From NCBI RefSeq assembly GCF_041206865.1, contig NZ_JBGEDP010000001.1, positions 930,001-994,000 on the forward strand: a stretch of 64,000 bases of DNA, read 5' to 3'. This document shows, in pieces, positions 18,357-27,669 of this stretch. Position 1 is the stretch's first letter, and each line of letters begins with the position of its first letter. A program made the translations under genes and the position numbers. The DNA comes from Mycobacterium sp. HUMS_12744610. GTDB lineage: Bacteria; Actinomycetota; Actinomycetes; Mycobacteriales; Mycobacteriaceae. Under the pieces are notes generated by a model. That model made no database searches. It worked only from the letters and a program-made list of their open reading frames with translations, and had not been told where the DNA came from.

Positions 18357-19115
18357 ATGGACATCGCAGCTAGCAGCGCGGTCGTCACCGGTGGCGCGTC
18401 CGGGCTCGGTTTGGCGACGGTGGAGACGCTGGCGCGGTCCGGAGCGCGGGTGGTCGCCGTCGACCTGCCCAATGCAAACACGGACGCGCTAAGCCTCCTC
18501 GGCGACACCGTCCGGTTCGCGCCCGCCGACGTCACCGACGAGGATGCAGTGACCAGGGCCATCGAGATCGCCAACGCGGACAAGACATTGCGTATCATCG
18601 TCAACTGCGCCGGCGTCAGCGATGGCACCAAGACCGTCAGCAAGAAGGGCCCTTTCCCGCTCGACGCGTTCGAGAAAGTAATCAAGATCAACCTGATCGG
18701 GACCTTCAACGTCGTGCGCCTGGGCGCATACGCAATGTCGCAGAACGACCCCGTCGGCGGCGAGCGTGGCGTGATCGTCAACACTTCCTCCGGCGCGGCC
18801 TTCGACGGCCAGATCGGGCAGGCGGCCTACTCCGCTTCCAAGGGAGGTGTGATGGCGGCGACGCTGCCGATCGCGCGTGATCTGTCGTCGTACTTGATCC
18901 GGGTCAACACGATCGCTCCGGGGCTGTTCGAAACCCCGCTTCTCAACTCACTTCCAGAGGCTGCGCTAACCGCTCTCAAGGCGCTGACGTTGCACCCAAA
19001 CCGACTCGGTGATCCTGCCGAGTACGCACACCTGGTCGTAGCCATCGTTGAGAATCCGATGCTCAACGGCGAGACGATCCGTCTCGATGGCGCAGTACGG
19101 ATGCCTCCGAGGTGA
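18357..19115 (+). CDS. SDR-type 3-hydroxyacyl-CoA dehydrogenase
   Basis: A 252-residue SDR with TGGASGLGLATVE near the N-terminus, DVTDEDAV, NCAGVSD, a catalytic Ser in NTSSGAAFDG and YSASKGG. The sequence is of the 17-beta-HSD10-like group that oxidises 3-hydroxyacyl-CoA. Start ATG 18357 follows AAAGGAG. With the thiolase, ligase, hydratase and dehydrogenase it completes a full beta-oxidation set, suggesting that the operon can process a specific acid on its own. Last intact gene before the mobile region. Confidence 0.9.
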   Translation: MDIAASSAVVTGGASGLGLATVETLARSGARVVAVDLPNANTDALSLLGDTVRFAPADVTDEDAVTRAIEIANADKTLRIIVNCAGVSDGTKTVSKKGPFPLDAFEKVIKINLIGTFNVVRLGAYAMSQNDPVGGERGVIVNTSSGAAFDGQIGQAAYSASKGGVMAATLPIARDLSSYLIRVNTIAPGLFETPLLNSLPEAALTALKALTLHPNRLGDPAEYAHLVVAIVENPMLNGETIRLDGAVRMPPR

Positions 19116-19169
19116 TGTCCGGCCGTCAGAGTTGCTGATTGGATCCCACAACTCCAGGAGAGAATCAAC

Positions 19170-19400
19170 GTGCAGGACAGTGTCCGCGTCGTCGTCGACC
19201 ATGTGAACGAACACGGAAAATCGCGGCTGAGCGAGCGGCGGGTGGTGGCATCGGTGGGCCAGGCACTGCGTTGCAAGATGCGCAACGAGCGTGAACGCAG
19301 TTTCGTCTTCGTCACTCCGAGTCGGAGTCGGAGAGAGAGAGGCTTAGTCACGTTAGCCAACAGTCGACGAGTTCCTGAGCCCACGGGTATCGCCCGTTAG
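19170..19400 (+). CDS. Unrecognised short ORF, possibly a truncated gene start
   Basis: A GTG-initiated frame of 76 residues with a good ribosome-binding site (CCAGGAGAGA). The first 35 or so residues (VQDSVRVVVDHVNEHGKSRL) look protein-like, while the rest is Arg-rich and low in complexity. It lies 54 bp after the SDR gene and is probably the start of a once longer operon gene cut off where mobile DNA begins. I do not recognise a family. Confidence 0.35.
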   Translation: MQDSVRVVVDHVNEHGKSRLSERRVVASVGQALRCKMRNERERSFVFVTPSRSRRERGLVTLANSRRVPEPTGIAR

Positions 19401-20005
19401 CCCTTTCAACGCCTGGAACAGCCGTTGTTGGCGTGTCCCTCCATCAAAACTCTCTGATGAACCGGCATCATTCTTGCTGACTGAATAGTTGATCAGATGA
19501 TGTTTCTTCACTTTAGGTGAAGTCGAGGAGGCGTGGGTTGGCTCTGGCTGTGGTCCGCGATCTGCGGGAACATCGAGTACCGGCGAGCGAGGAGGAGCTT
19601 GCCGACTTCGAGACCGATGTGTTGGCCGGGTTCGTGCTGGCACGGGCGTCGGCCGGATTGGTCGACAGCACGATCCGCAACGACATCAACCACCTCGAGC
19701 TGATCCACGACTGGTTCGGCCGGCCGCTGTGGGAGATGCGGCCCGCCGATGTCGACGTCTATTTCGGCAAGGTGCTGCGCGACGCCAACCCCTCGACTCG
19801 CACCGGGCGGGCGGCGGCACTGACCGTGTACTTCCAGTTCTTGGAGCTTCGGCACAAGATCGACCTGCACAACATGACAGGTCGGGTCGTCGAGTGCCCG
19901 CTGGACGAGATCAACCGGCCGCGAGCCTCGGTCGATCCGCAGCTGCGTATCCCTCCGACCGCCGACGAGGTGGAGCAGCTGTTCGCCGGGTGGCGCCAGG
20001 AACTG

Positions 20006-21462
20006 GCTGGATTCAATCGGTCGTTGCAACACCTCGATTCCTCGGAGGTGTGTGGTGGCGTATGGGAAGCGGCAGTTGGAGGTTCGTGCGTATCGGGGGC
20101 AGATGCCCTCCCCGGGGCGGCCGTCGGTGGCCTGGCGGCAGGACAGGGTCCGGTTCTGGGCGGGGATCGCTGCCGGAGCGATGACCGAGGACGCCGCTAC
20201 CGAAGCGGGCGTGTCTTCGCCGGTCGGGTTCCGCTGGTTCCGCCATGCTGGCGGCGTGAATCCACGCTTGCCAGAAACTGTTTCGGGCTGCTACCTATCC
20301 TCGAATGAGCGCGAAGACATCGCTTTATGGCGTGCCCATGGTGCCGGAGTGCGCGAGATAGCCAGGAGGCTGCGCAGGGCGCCGTCGACCATCTCGCGTG
20401 AGCTGCGCCGTAACGCCTCGACGCGCACGTATCGGCTCGACTACAAGGCCTCGGTCGCGCAGTGGCATGCCGAAAGGCGGGCGAGGCGCCCGAAGACGGC
20501 CAAGCTGGTCGGCAACGACCGGCTGCGCCAGTACGTCCAGGACAAGCTCTCCGGTGTCGTTCGTGGCGCTTACGGGCAGATCATGGCTGGTCCGGCCGCG
20601 ACGCCGTGGAAGGGACGCAACAAGCCGCACCGAGGGGATCGGGCCTGGGTGACAGCATGGAGTCCTGAGCAGATCGCCCATCGGATCAAGCTTGACTTCC
20701 CTGATGATGAATCCATGCGGATCAGCCACGAGGCCATCTACCAAGCGCTCTACGTGCAAAGCCGCGGTGCGCTCAAGCGGGACTTAATCACCTGCCTGCG
20801 CCGGGGTCGGGCATTGCGGGTGCCGCGGGCACGGTCTCGGCAGAAAGCGTGGGCGCACGTCACGCCGGAGACGTTGATCAGCGCTCGGCCGCCGGAGGTC
20901 GCTGATCGCGCGGTCCCGGGACACTGGGAGGGAGATCTGCTGATCGGGTTGCAGCGCAGCGCGATCGGCACGCTGGTCGAGCGCAGCAGTCGGTTCACGA
21001 TGTTGATCCATCTTCCGCGGGAGGCCGGATACGGGCTGATTCCGCGGACCAAGAACGGGCCGGCTCTGGCCGGCTACGGCGCCCTCACGATGGCCAACGC
21101 CCTAGCGCAGACGATCACCTCGCTGCCCGAGGAACTGCGCCGGTCGCTGACCTGGGACCGGGGAAAGGAACTGTCGGCGCATGCCCAGTTCTCGATCGCC
21201 TCCGGGGTCAAGGTGTACTTCGCCGACCCGAAGAGTCCGTGGCAGCGTGGCACGAATGAGAACACCAATGGCCTGTTGCGCCAATGCTTTCCGAAGGGCA
21301 CCGACCTATCCCGGTGGAACGCCGACGACATCGCGGCGATCGCTCACACCCTCAACACCCGACCACGCAAGACCCTCGGATGGCGCACCCCGGCCGAAGC
21401 GTTCAACGAACACCTACACTCACTTCAGCAAGCCGGTGTTGCAACGACCGATTGAATCCAGC
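20006..21462 (+). mobile_element. IS30-family element (1457 bp) with 3-bp target duplication
   Basis: Perfect terminal inverted repeats of 28 bp begin GCTGGATTCAATCGGTCG and end GTTGCAACACC. They are flanked by the 3-bp direct repeat CTG at 20003-20005 and 21463-21465. IS30 elements normally duplicate 2-3 bp. The element carries one intact transposase and disrupts the module 1 recombinase. Confidence 0.92.
20052..21455 (+). CDS. IS30-family transposase
   Basis: A 467-residue protein from GTG 20052. The IS30 HTH region is LRRAPSTISRELRRNAS, then WSPEQIAHRIKLDFPDDE. The DDE triad is visible as D in GHWEGDLLIG, D in LTWDRGKEL and E in RGTNENTNGLLRQ. The N-terminal extension of about 80 residues ahead of the HTH is longer than in classic IS30 enzymes. 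No frameshift, so it is presumably functional. Confidence 0.93.
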   Translation: MVAYGKRQLEVRAYRGQMPSPGRPSVAWRQDRVRFWAGIAAGAMTEDAATEAGVSSPVGFRWFRHAGGVNPRLPETVSGCYLSSNEREDIALWRAHGAGVREIARRLRRAPSTISRELRRNASTRTYRLDYKASVAQWHAERRARRPKTAKLVGNDRLRQYVQDKLSGVVRGAYGQIMAGPAATPWKGRNKPHRGDRAWVTAWSPEQIAHRIKLDFPDDESMRISHEAIYQALYVQSRGALKRDLITCLRRGRALRVPRARSRQKAWAHVTPETLISARPPEVADRAVPGHWEGDLLIGLQRSAIGTLVERSSRFTMLIHLPREAGYGLIPRTKNGPALAGYGALTMANALAQTITSLPEELRRSLTWDRGKELSAHAQFSIASGVKVYFADPKSPWQRGTNENTNGLLRQCFPKGTDLSRWNADDIAAIAHTLNTRPRKTLGWRTPAEAFNEHLHSLQQAGVATTD

Positions 21463-22082
21463 CTGGTCACCTGCCGCAAGTTCGCCCCGGCCGCCCGCAA
21501 CTACGCGGTCGCCCGGCTGGCGGCCGACGTGGGACTGCGCATCAACGAGGCGCGGATGCTCGACCTCGACGATGTGCGGTGGGAGCTGGGGCGGTTCGGC
21601 AAGCTGAACGTCCGTCACGGCAAGGGATCACGCCGCAAAGGCCCCAAACCGCGACTGGTGCCGCTGATCAACGGCGCCGACCGCAGCCTGAGATGGTTCA
21701 TCGAAGACGTGCTTGGACTGTTCGATATCGACCCGAATAGCCATGCCGCGCCACTGTTTCCGTCCGAACGCAAGAACATCGACGGGACGTGCATGCGCGC
21801 GACAGCTGACGTCTATCGCCGATCGTTGGCGGAGGCGGCGGACCGGCATCTGCCTGCGTGGTCGGGGAAGCTGACCCCGCATGTGCTGCGGCACTTCTGC
21901 GCGTCCCAGCTTTACCTCGGCGGAATGAACCTGTTCGCCATCCAGGAATTATGTGGTCACGCCTGGACGGCCACGACGGCTCGATATATCCACGTCCACG
22001 CCACCCACGTCGAAGATGCCTGGGTCACAGCACAACGTAACAACACGAAGTAACTGCACCTACGAACTTAAGGATTGGCTCA

Positions 22083-22409
22083 ATGAAGTGGAATCTACGC
22101 CTGACCGCGGCCAACCGCGGCATTTGGAAGGCCAGCGAACTCCAACGGATGCTGGCCGAGCGCGGCCTGGTGATCAGCGCCGGCAAGATGTCGGGCTTGT
22201 GGTCGGGCAACCCCAACGCCATCAAGCTCCACGATCTCGATGTATTCTGCGCCGTGCTCGACTGCGCCATCGACGAACTGCTGATCCCCGAGCCCGAAAC
22301 CGTGGCCGCACCCACGCCGAAGGGTAGCGAGGAGGCCGCCGCTGCGGCCGGTGAGGCACGTCCCGTCACCCCGCGCGCTCGGACGGGAAGGTCGCTGCCG
22401 CCGCGATGA
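22083..22409 (+). CDS. Module 1 small HTH protein (XRE-like)
   Basis: A 108-residue basic protein with the N-terminal pattern MKWNLRLTAANRGIWKASEL, then LAERGLVISAGKMSGLW, and the conserved tail LDCAIDELL, followed by an Ala/Pro/Arg-rich end. This is a Cro/C1-type HTH. Homologues with the same layout lie at 39320-39634 and, truncated, at 34915-35145. In all three cases the next gene is a zinc-ribbon recombinase. The stop overlaps the next ATG (22406-22409), so the two are translationally coupled. It may act as an accessory DNA-binding factor or a regulator of excision. Confidence 0.8.
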   Translation: MKWNLRLTAANRGIWKASELQRMLAERGLVISAGKMSGLWSGNPNAIKLHDLDVFCAVLDCAIDELLIPEPETVAAPTPKGSEEAAAAAGEARPVTPRARTGRSLPPR

Positions 22410-23677
22410 ATTGCCTGCAATGCGGAGCCGAACTGCCAGCCAACGGTCGCCGCGACCAAAAATCCTGCGGCAGAAGCTGTTCAAAAAAAGCGCACTACTA
22501 TCGCGGAAAGGCGGGACTGCCTGCTCGCCCGCCCCGGCGGCATCCAGCCTTGGAATCCGACGACCCCGTGCTCGTGGCCGCTGCGGTATACGCCCGGGAA
22601 CGCGCTGCCGCCCACGATTGGTGCGGTGAGACCACAAACCGATGCCTCGACGCCCTGGTCACCCTTCTGGCCGGTCGGCCCCCCGGTGATCGCGTGCCGC
22701 TCAAAGAGGTTCGAACACGGCCGCATCGGCTCGCGTCCCGTCGCAGGCTTGTCGAAATCCTCTCCCACTTCGACCTGCTGACAGACGACACCGAACCTCC
22801 GATCCGTGCCTGGATCGACCGCGTCACCGCGGAACTTCCGCCAGGGTTCGCCGAGCCGTCGCACCACTGGCTCCTTACCCTGTTGGTCGGCGGCGCACGT
22901 GCTCGCCCACGATCGCCCAGGACCCTCTACAGCTACTTCGGCGCGGTCAGGCCCCTTCTCGCGCACTGGTCCACCTCCTACGACCATCTCAGGGAGGTCA
23001 CCAGGGCCGACGTCGACGCGACGCTGCGGCCGTTTCAGGGAAACCAGTGCCACAATCTGATCAAGGCGCTGCGGTCGCTGTTCCGGCACGCCAAGAAGAA
23101 TGGTCTGGTCTTCAGCAACCCAACAGCGGGTTTGAAGAGCCAACCAGTAGACCAAGACCTCGTGCCCATCACCGATGATGAGGTGCGCTCGATCGAACAG
23201 CTCGCGAGCGAACCGCGTGCACGCCTAGTTGTGGCATTGAGCGTCGAACATGCCTGCCGCACAAGCGTTATACGCAAACTGGTGCTCGACGACATTGACC
23301 TGCCGAACCGGCGGATCACCCTTGCTGGACAACCAACGGCTCGGCGAGCTCACCCACAGAGCGCTGATCACATGGCTCGACCACCGCCGGGACAGATGGC
23401 CCCACACTCCGAACCGGCACGTTCTACTCACGACGAAAACTGCATTGCGCACAACGCCGGTGAGTCAAACATCGGTGAAACAATCGTTGAGCGACAATGG
23501 GTTCACGATCGAACGCATCCGTGCCGACCGAATCCTTCACGAAGCGCTGACCGCAGGCCCCGACCTGCTGCATCTGTCTCTCTCGTTTTCGGCATCTCCC
23601 ACAACACCGCGCGGCGCTACACCACCGCGAGGGAGTATCCGAAATTCGGTGTAAGTGGCCCGACACGCCGGGTGTGA
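22406..23677 (+). pseudogene. Module 1 zinc-ribbon tyrosine-recombinase-like protein, frameshifted
   Basis: It opens MNCLQCGAELPANGRRDQKS with CxxC then CxxxC, a likely zinc-binding start. A core-binding region (RSPRTLYSYFGAVRPLLAHW) is followed by a recombinase-like domain: ACRTSVIRKLVLDDID, which keeps the first Arg, IERIRADRILHEAL, and FGISHNTARRYTTAREYP, which keeps a Tyr. The frame leaves the protein at about 23330 (after RRITLAG) and returns at about 23585, where an extra TC in CTCTCTC restores it, so two lesions are needed. The box II His is absent, suggesting weakened or lost catalysis even before the frameshifts. Confidence 0.75.
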
Positions 23678-23698
23678 GCCTGGCGGGGAAGGTCCACG

Positions 23699-24805
23699 AT
23701 GACCGAAACGATGAGGGCTGTGACAGCAACAGCCGATGTCCACGATGATGAAGTGATGGTCAGCTCTCCGACACCGGAGGAGCTGGCGACGGCCCGCGAG
23801 CTGGTGCGGGCGGCCCAGGCCCGCGGGGTGTCGTTCGCCGATACCGCTGACGGGGTGCTTAAGGCGCTGACCAAGACGGTGGTCGAGACCGCGCTGGAAG
23901 AGGAGCTCGCCGATCACCTCGGCTATGACAAGCACGATCCGGCCGGGCGGGGGGCGCCGAATTCACGCAACGGCACCCGCACCAAAACCGTGTTGACCGA
24001 CACGGTCGGACCGGTCGAGATCGCCGTGCCCCGCGACCGCGGCGGCAGCTTCGAGCCCCAGATCGTCAAGAAAGCATCAACACCGGTTGACCCGGGTCGA
24101 TGAGATCGTGTTGTCGTTGTATGCCAAGGGATTGACCACCGGGGAGATCGCCGCCCACTTCGACGAGCTCTACGACGCCAAGATCTCCCCGGACACCATC
24201 AGCAGGATCACCGACAAGGTCCTGGCCGACATGGCGGAGTGGACCGCGCGGCCGCTCCGTCTACGCCGCAATCTTCATCGACGCGCTGAGCGTGAAAGTG
24301 CGCGACGGTCAGGTCGCCAACCGACCGTTCTACGCCGCGATCGGGGTCGATCTGGCCGGGCACAAGGACGTGCTCGGACTGTGGGCCGGCGACGGCGCCG
24401 GGGAATCAGCCAAGTTCTGGTTCGCCGTATTGACCGACCTGCGCAACAGAGGCGTCACCGACACGTTCTTCTTGATCTGCGACGGACTTAAGGGGCTGCC
24501 CGACGTTGTCGGTGAGGTGTGGCCGGCCACCATCGTGCAGGCCTGCACCGTGCATCTGATCCGCAACAGCTTCCGCTACGTACCGCGCCAGCACTGGGAC
24601 GCCCTGCGCCGCGATCTCAAACCGATCTACACCGCCCCGACAGCGGCGGCCGCAGAAGCGGCGCTCGAGGCGCTCGCCGACCGCTGGGGCAGCCGATATC
24701 CGGCCCTGATCCGACTGTGGCAGTCGTGTTGGAATGAGTTCATCCCGTTCCTGGATTACGACACCGAGATTCGGCGGGTTCTGTGTAGCACCAACGCAAT
24801 TGTTA
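23699..24805 (+). pseudogene. IS256-family transposase (second type), frameshifted and truncated
   Basis: Recognisable IS256 blocks in order: HLGYDKHDPAGRG near residue 80, VPRDRGGSFEPQIVKK, DEIVLSLYAKGLTTGEIAAH, then after another shift VKVRDGQVANRPFYAAIGVD, the second Asp in LICDGLKGLPDV and FIPFLDYDTEIRRVLCSTNA. Shifts lie near 24085 and 24260. The protein stops being homologous just before the catalytic Glu. It differs clearly from the four-copy IS256 in this window. The following 130 bp to 24940 show nothing recognisable. Confidence 0.8.
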
Positions 24806-24940
24806 TCTGGAGTCCTCCGGGCGGTGTCCTTGATGTCCGACACGAGGCGTTCAGATCCCAGGTTCTGCGTGGTGGACGTGATTATCTGCAGTCGTCCAGG
24901 AGGCAAGAACCTGCGGAGGGACGATGCAGATTGCGGTCAA

Positions 24941-26346
24941 GTCCAGGGACGTGGTGTACGACGTCGTCGTGTGATTCTTCGACTTGGTGGTTTAGGCGGT
25001 CAGTGCCGCCGGGGTGTCCTCCTGTTCTGTTGATGGCGTGTGGTCGGCGCGGGATTTGCTGAGGACGTCGAGGCCGAGGTAGCGGCGGGATTCGGCCCAT
25101 TCGTCGTGTTGTTCGGCCAGCACCGCGCCGACGAGGCGGATTAGGGCGTTGCGGTCGGGGAAGATTCCGACGACGTCGGTGCGCCGGCGGATTTCCTTGT
25201 TGAGTCGTTCTTGTGGGTTGTTGGACCAGATCTGCCGCCAAATTTGTTTGGGGAAGGCGGTGAAGGCGAGCAGGTCGGCGCGGGCGTCTTCGAGGTGGTC
25301 GGCGACCTTGGGGAGCTTGTCGGCCAGTGCGTCGATGATGCGGTCATATTGGGCTGCAACGGAACCGGCGTCAGGTTGATCGAAGACCGAATGCAGTAGT
25401 GTGCGTACCCACGGCCACGATGATTTCGGAGTGATGGCCATCAGGTTGGTGGCGTAGTGGGTGCGACACCGTTGCCACGATGCCCCAGGCAGGGTGGCGC
25501 CGATCGCGGCCACCAGACCGGCGTGGGCGTCGGAAGTGACCAGACGGACCCCTGATAGGCCGCGGGCGGTCAGCGACCGCAGGAAGGTCAGCCAGCCGGC
25601 CCCGTCCTCGGCGGTGGTGACGTCGATGCCCAGGATTTCGCGGTAGCCCTCGGCGTTGACCCCGGTGGCGATCAGCGCGTGCACGTTGACCACCCGGCCT
25701 GCTTCGCGAACCTTGAGCACCAGGGCGTCAGCAGCCATGAACGTGTACGGGCCTGCATCCAGTGGCCGGGTCCGGAACGCCTCGACCGCGGCGTCGAGCT
25801 CTTTGGCCATCACGCTGACCTGGGACTTCGACAAGCTGGTGATGCCCAGAGTCTCGACGAGTTTGTCCATCCGCCGCGTCGAAACGCCCAGCAGGTAGCA
25901 GGTAGCCACCACCGTGGTCAGGGCCCGCTCGGCGCGTTTGCGCCGTTCCAGCAGCCAGTCCGGGAAGTACGAACCTTGCCTTAGCTTGGGAATCGCCAGA
26001 TCCAATGTGCCTGCGCGGGTGTCAAACTCGCGGTGCCGATACCCGTTGCGGGAATTGGTGCGCTCGCTGCTGCGCTGGCCGTAGCCGGCACCGCACACCG
26101 CGTCGGCTTCGGCGCCCATCAGGGCGTGAATGAAGGCGGCCAACAACTCGCGCAGCACATCAGGGTGCGTGGTGGTGAGTCGTTCGGCCAGCACGGCAGA
26201 CAGGTCGATATCGTGGGCAATGGTCATCGCGTTGATTCCTTTGCTCGAGTGACTTTGGTCGGTCCCTCGAAGAATCACGCGATGACCTTCATTCATCCGG
26301 CTACGACACGCCGGTCATCACCGGCTCGTACACCACTCTGCTGGAC
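24941..26346 (-). mobile_element. IS1081-like IS256-family element
   Basis: Related ends: the left starts GTCCAGGGACGTGGTGTACG and the reverse complement of the right starts GTCCAGCAGAGTGGTGTACG. That gives an imperfect inverted repeat of about 21 bp around one intact transposase. No 8-9 bp direct repeat is seen at the two edges, so the flanks may have been rearranged after insertion or the true ends may differ by a few bases. Confidence 0.75.
24992..26227 (-). CDS. IS256-family transposase, IS1081-like
   Basis: From ATG 26227 (MTIAHDIDLSAVLAERL), about 411 residues. It closely resembles the IS1081 transposase of the M. tuberculosis complex in blocks such as MGAEADAVCGAGYGQRS, KLRQGSYFPDWLLERRKRAE, RTRPLDAGPYTFMAADALVL and KQIWRQIWSNNPQERLNKE. 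The DDE residues are D in AADALVLKVREAG, D in LVTSDAHAGLV and E in NNPQERLNKEIRRR. No frameshift, so it is presumably functional. Confidence 0.93.
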   Translation of the reverse strand: MTIAHDIDLSAVLAERLTTTHPDVLRELLAAFIHALMGAEADAVCGAGYGQRSSERTNSRNGYRHREFDTRAGTLDLAIPKLRQGSYFPDWLLERRKRAERALTTVVATCYLLGVSTRRMDKLVETLGITSLSKSQVSVMAKELDAAVEAFRTRPLDAGPYTFMAADALVLKVREAGRVVNVHALIATGVNAEGYREILGIDVTTAEDGAGWLTFLRSLTARGLSGVRLVTSDAHAGLVAAIGATLPGASWQRCRTHYATNLMAITPKSSWPWVRTLLHSVFDQPDAGSVAAQYDRIIDALADKLPKVADHLEDARADLLAFTAFPKQIWRQIWSNNPQERLNKEIRRRTDVVGIFPDRNALIRLVGAVLAEQHDEWAESRRYLGLDVLSKSRADHTPSTEQEDTPAALTA

Positions 26347-27078
26347 GCAACTCAGATTGCACGAGTTATCTCGCCGGTCTCGTTGCGTGAGTCGTGGACC
26401 GTTCTCGGCGACGACGATGCTCCGGTAGCGCCGGTCGACCGGTATCTGGCGTATCTGACCGACATCGAGCGATCACCGAACACGGTCAAGGCATACGCGC
26501 ACGATCTCAAGGACTGGTTCGGTTTTCTCGCCGAGCGTGGTCTGGACTGGCGGGGCGTTCGGCTCGACGATCTCGGTGAGTTCGTGGCCTGGCTGCGGCT
26601 TCCGCTGCAGGCCCGGCATGGGCAGGTCGCGGTGTTGCCGTCGGTGCCGCATCATTGCACGGAATCGACTGTAAACCGCAAACTTTCGGCCGTCGGGGCG
26701 TTTTACACCCACGCTGCACGAGATGGGGTGGATGTCGGTGAGCTGCTGACCTCGTGGCAGGTCGGCGGCGCGCGCGGCGGTTGGAAGCCGTTCCTGCACC
26801 ACATCAGCAAGGGCACGCCGAGGTCGAGGCGGGTGATCGCGTTGAAGACGCCGAAGAAGCTGCCGCGGGTGCTGTCGCCGGACGAGGTGCAGGCGATCCT
26901 GGACGGCTGCGGCCGGTTGCGGGACCGATTGCTCTTCGCCGTGCTCTACGACACCGGGATGTTCTCCAGGGCTCGGCCCCCGTGCGCCAGCGTGATTCTC
27001 TGAGTTTGTGCAGCTCAGAAGCTGATGTCGGAGATGCTATCCACCGCAACAGGTGTGGTGCAAGCAGACTCGCGCGTG

Positions 27079-27669
27079 TCATCGCAGCCGGGTTGGTGTG
27101 TTGAGTCGGGCCATGAGTTCGCGGTTGGCCGCCCGGGCTGCGGCGAGGTCTTCCTCGCGTTCGTCGAGTTGTTGCTTAAGGTCGAGGTTGTGCTGCTCGA
27201 GCTGGCTGATGCGCTGGTGGAGGGCGTCGATATCGGTGCGGGCGCCGAGCCCGGACTCGCGCCACGTCTGTTCACCGAGCGCTTCGGACAGCCGCTTCTC
27301 CAGCTGCTGGATGCGCGCGCCGAGCCGGGCGGCGCGTTCGTGGGCAGCGAGCAGATCGGCCTGCAGTGAGGCTCGGGTGACCCCAGGGCCGGTGTGCTCA
27401 CTCGGGACTGGATCTGCTTGCAGCGCATGGATTTTCTCGAGCAGGTCGGGGTGTCGGTAGAGGAATGTGCGGTCAACGGCGGCGGCGCGGGCGATCGCGG
27501 TGGCGCTGAGCCGGTCGCCGGCGGCGGCGGCTTGGTCGATCGCGGCCAGCACGCGCCGGCGTCGGCGCATCGAGTCGTCGCGCCGGCCGTCAAGCATCGA
27601 TCGGGTGCGTGTTGTCGACGAGACGGATTGTGCGGGTGTGTGATTCGACGTGGTAGCGGTGGTGGTCAT
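27079..27669 (-). CDS. Inner TnpC-like accessory protein (DUF6262-like)
   Basis: A 196-residue protein. An HTH-like N-terminal part (RLSATAIARAAAVDRTFLYR) is followed by a long heptad-rich C-terminal half (IQQLEKRLSEALG, then ISQLEQHNLDLKQQL and EREEDLAAARAANREL) that should form a coiled coil. This architecture matches TnpC of Tn554-type transposons, which influences orientation and efficiency of transposition. Its start overlaps the tnpB stop by 4 bp. Intact. Confidence 0.85.
   Translation of the reverse strand: MTTTATTSNHTPAQSVSSTTRTRSMLDGRRDDSMRRRRRVLAAIDQAAAAGDRLSATAIARAAAVDRTFLYRHPDLLEKIHALQADPVPSEHTGPGVTRASLQADLLAAHERAARLGARIQQLEKRLSEALGEQTWRESGLGARTDIDALHQRISQLEQHNLDLKQQLDEREEDLAAARAANRELMARLNTPTRLR

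Larger units (their letters stand above)
19517..22053 (+). pseudogene. Module 1 tyrosine recombinase, interrupted by IS30
   Basis: The N-terminal part (to 20005) starts at GTG 19517 or, after GAGGAGG, at TTG 19538 (MALAVVRDLREHRVPAS) and contains a SAM-like core-binding domain. The catalytic part resumes at 21463. Removing the IS30 and one CTG duplication gives an in-frame join, WRQELVTCRKFAPAARNYAV. All catalytic residues are visible after the join: Arg in DVGLRINEARML, a Lys in HGKGSRRKG, HVLRH, then LCGHAWTATTARYIHVH with the Tyr nucleophile. Without the IS this would be an active recombinase of about 360 residues. It is the first gene of a trio with an HTH protein and a zinc-ribbon recombinase. 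Confidence 0.85.

Noticed and set aside
24941..26346. An 8- or 9-bp target duplication for the IS1081-like element
   Set aside because: Flanks TTGCGGTCAA and GCAACTCAG do not match. A shared CAGATTGC nearby on both sides is not adjacent to the ends.
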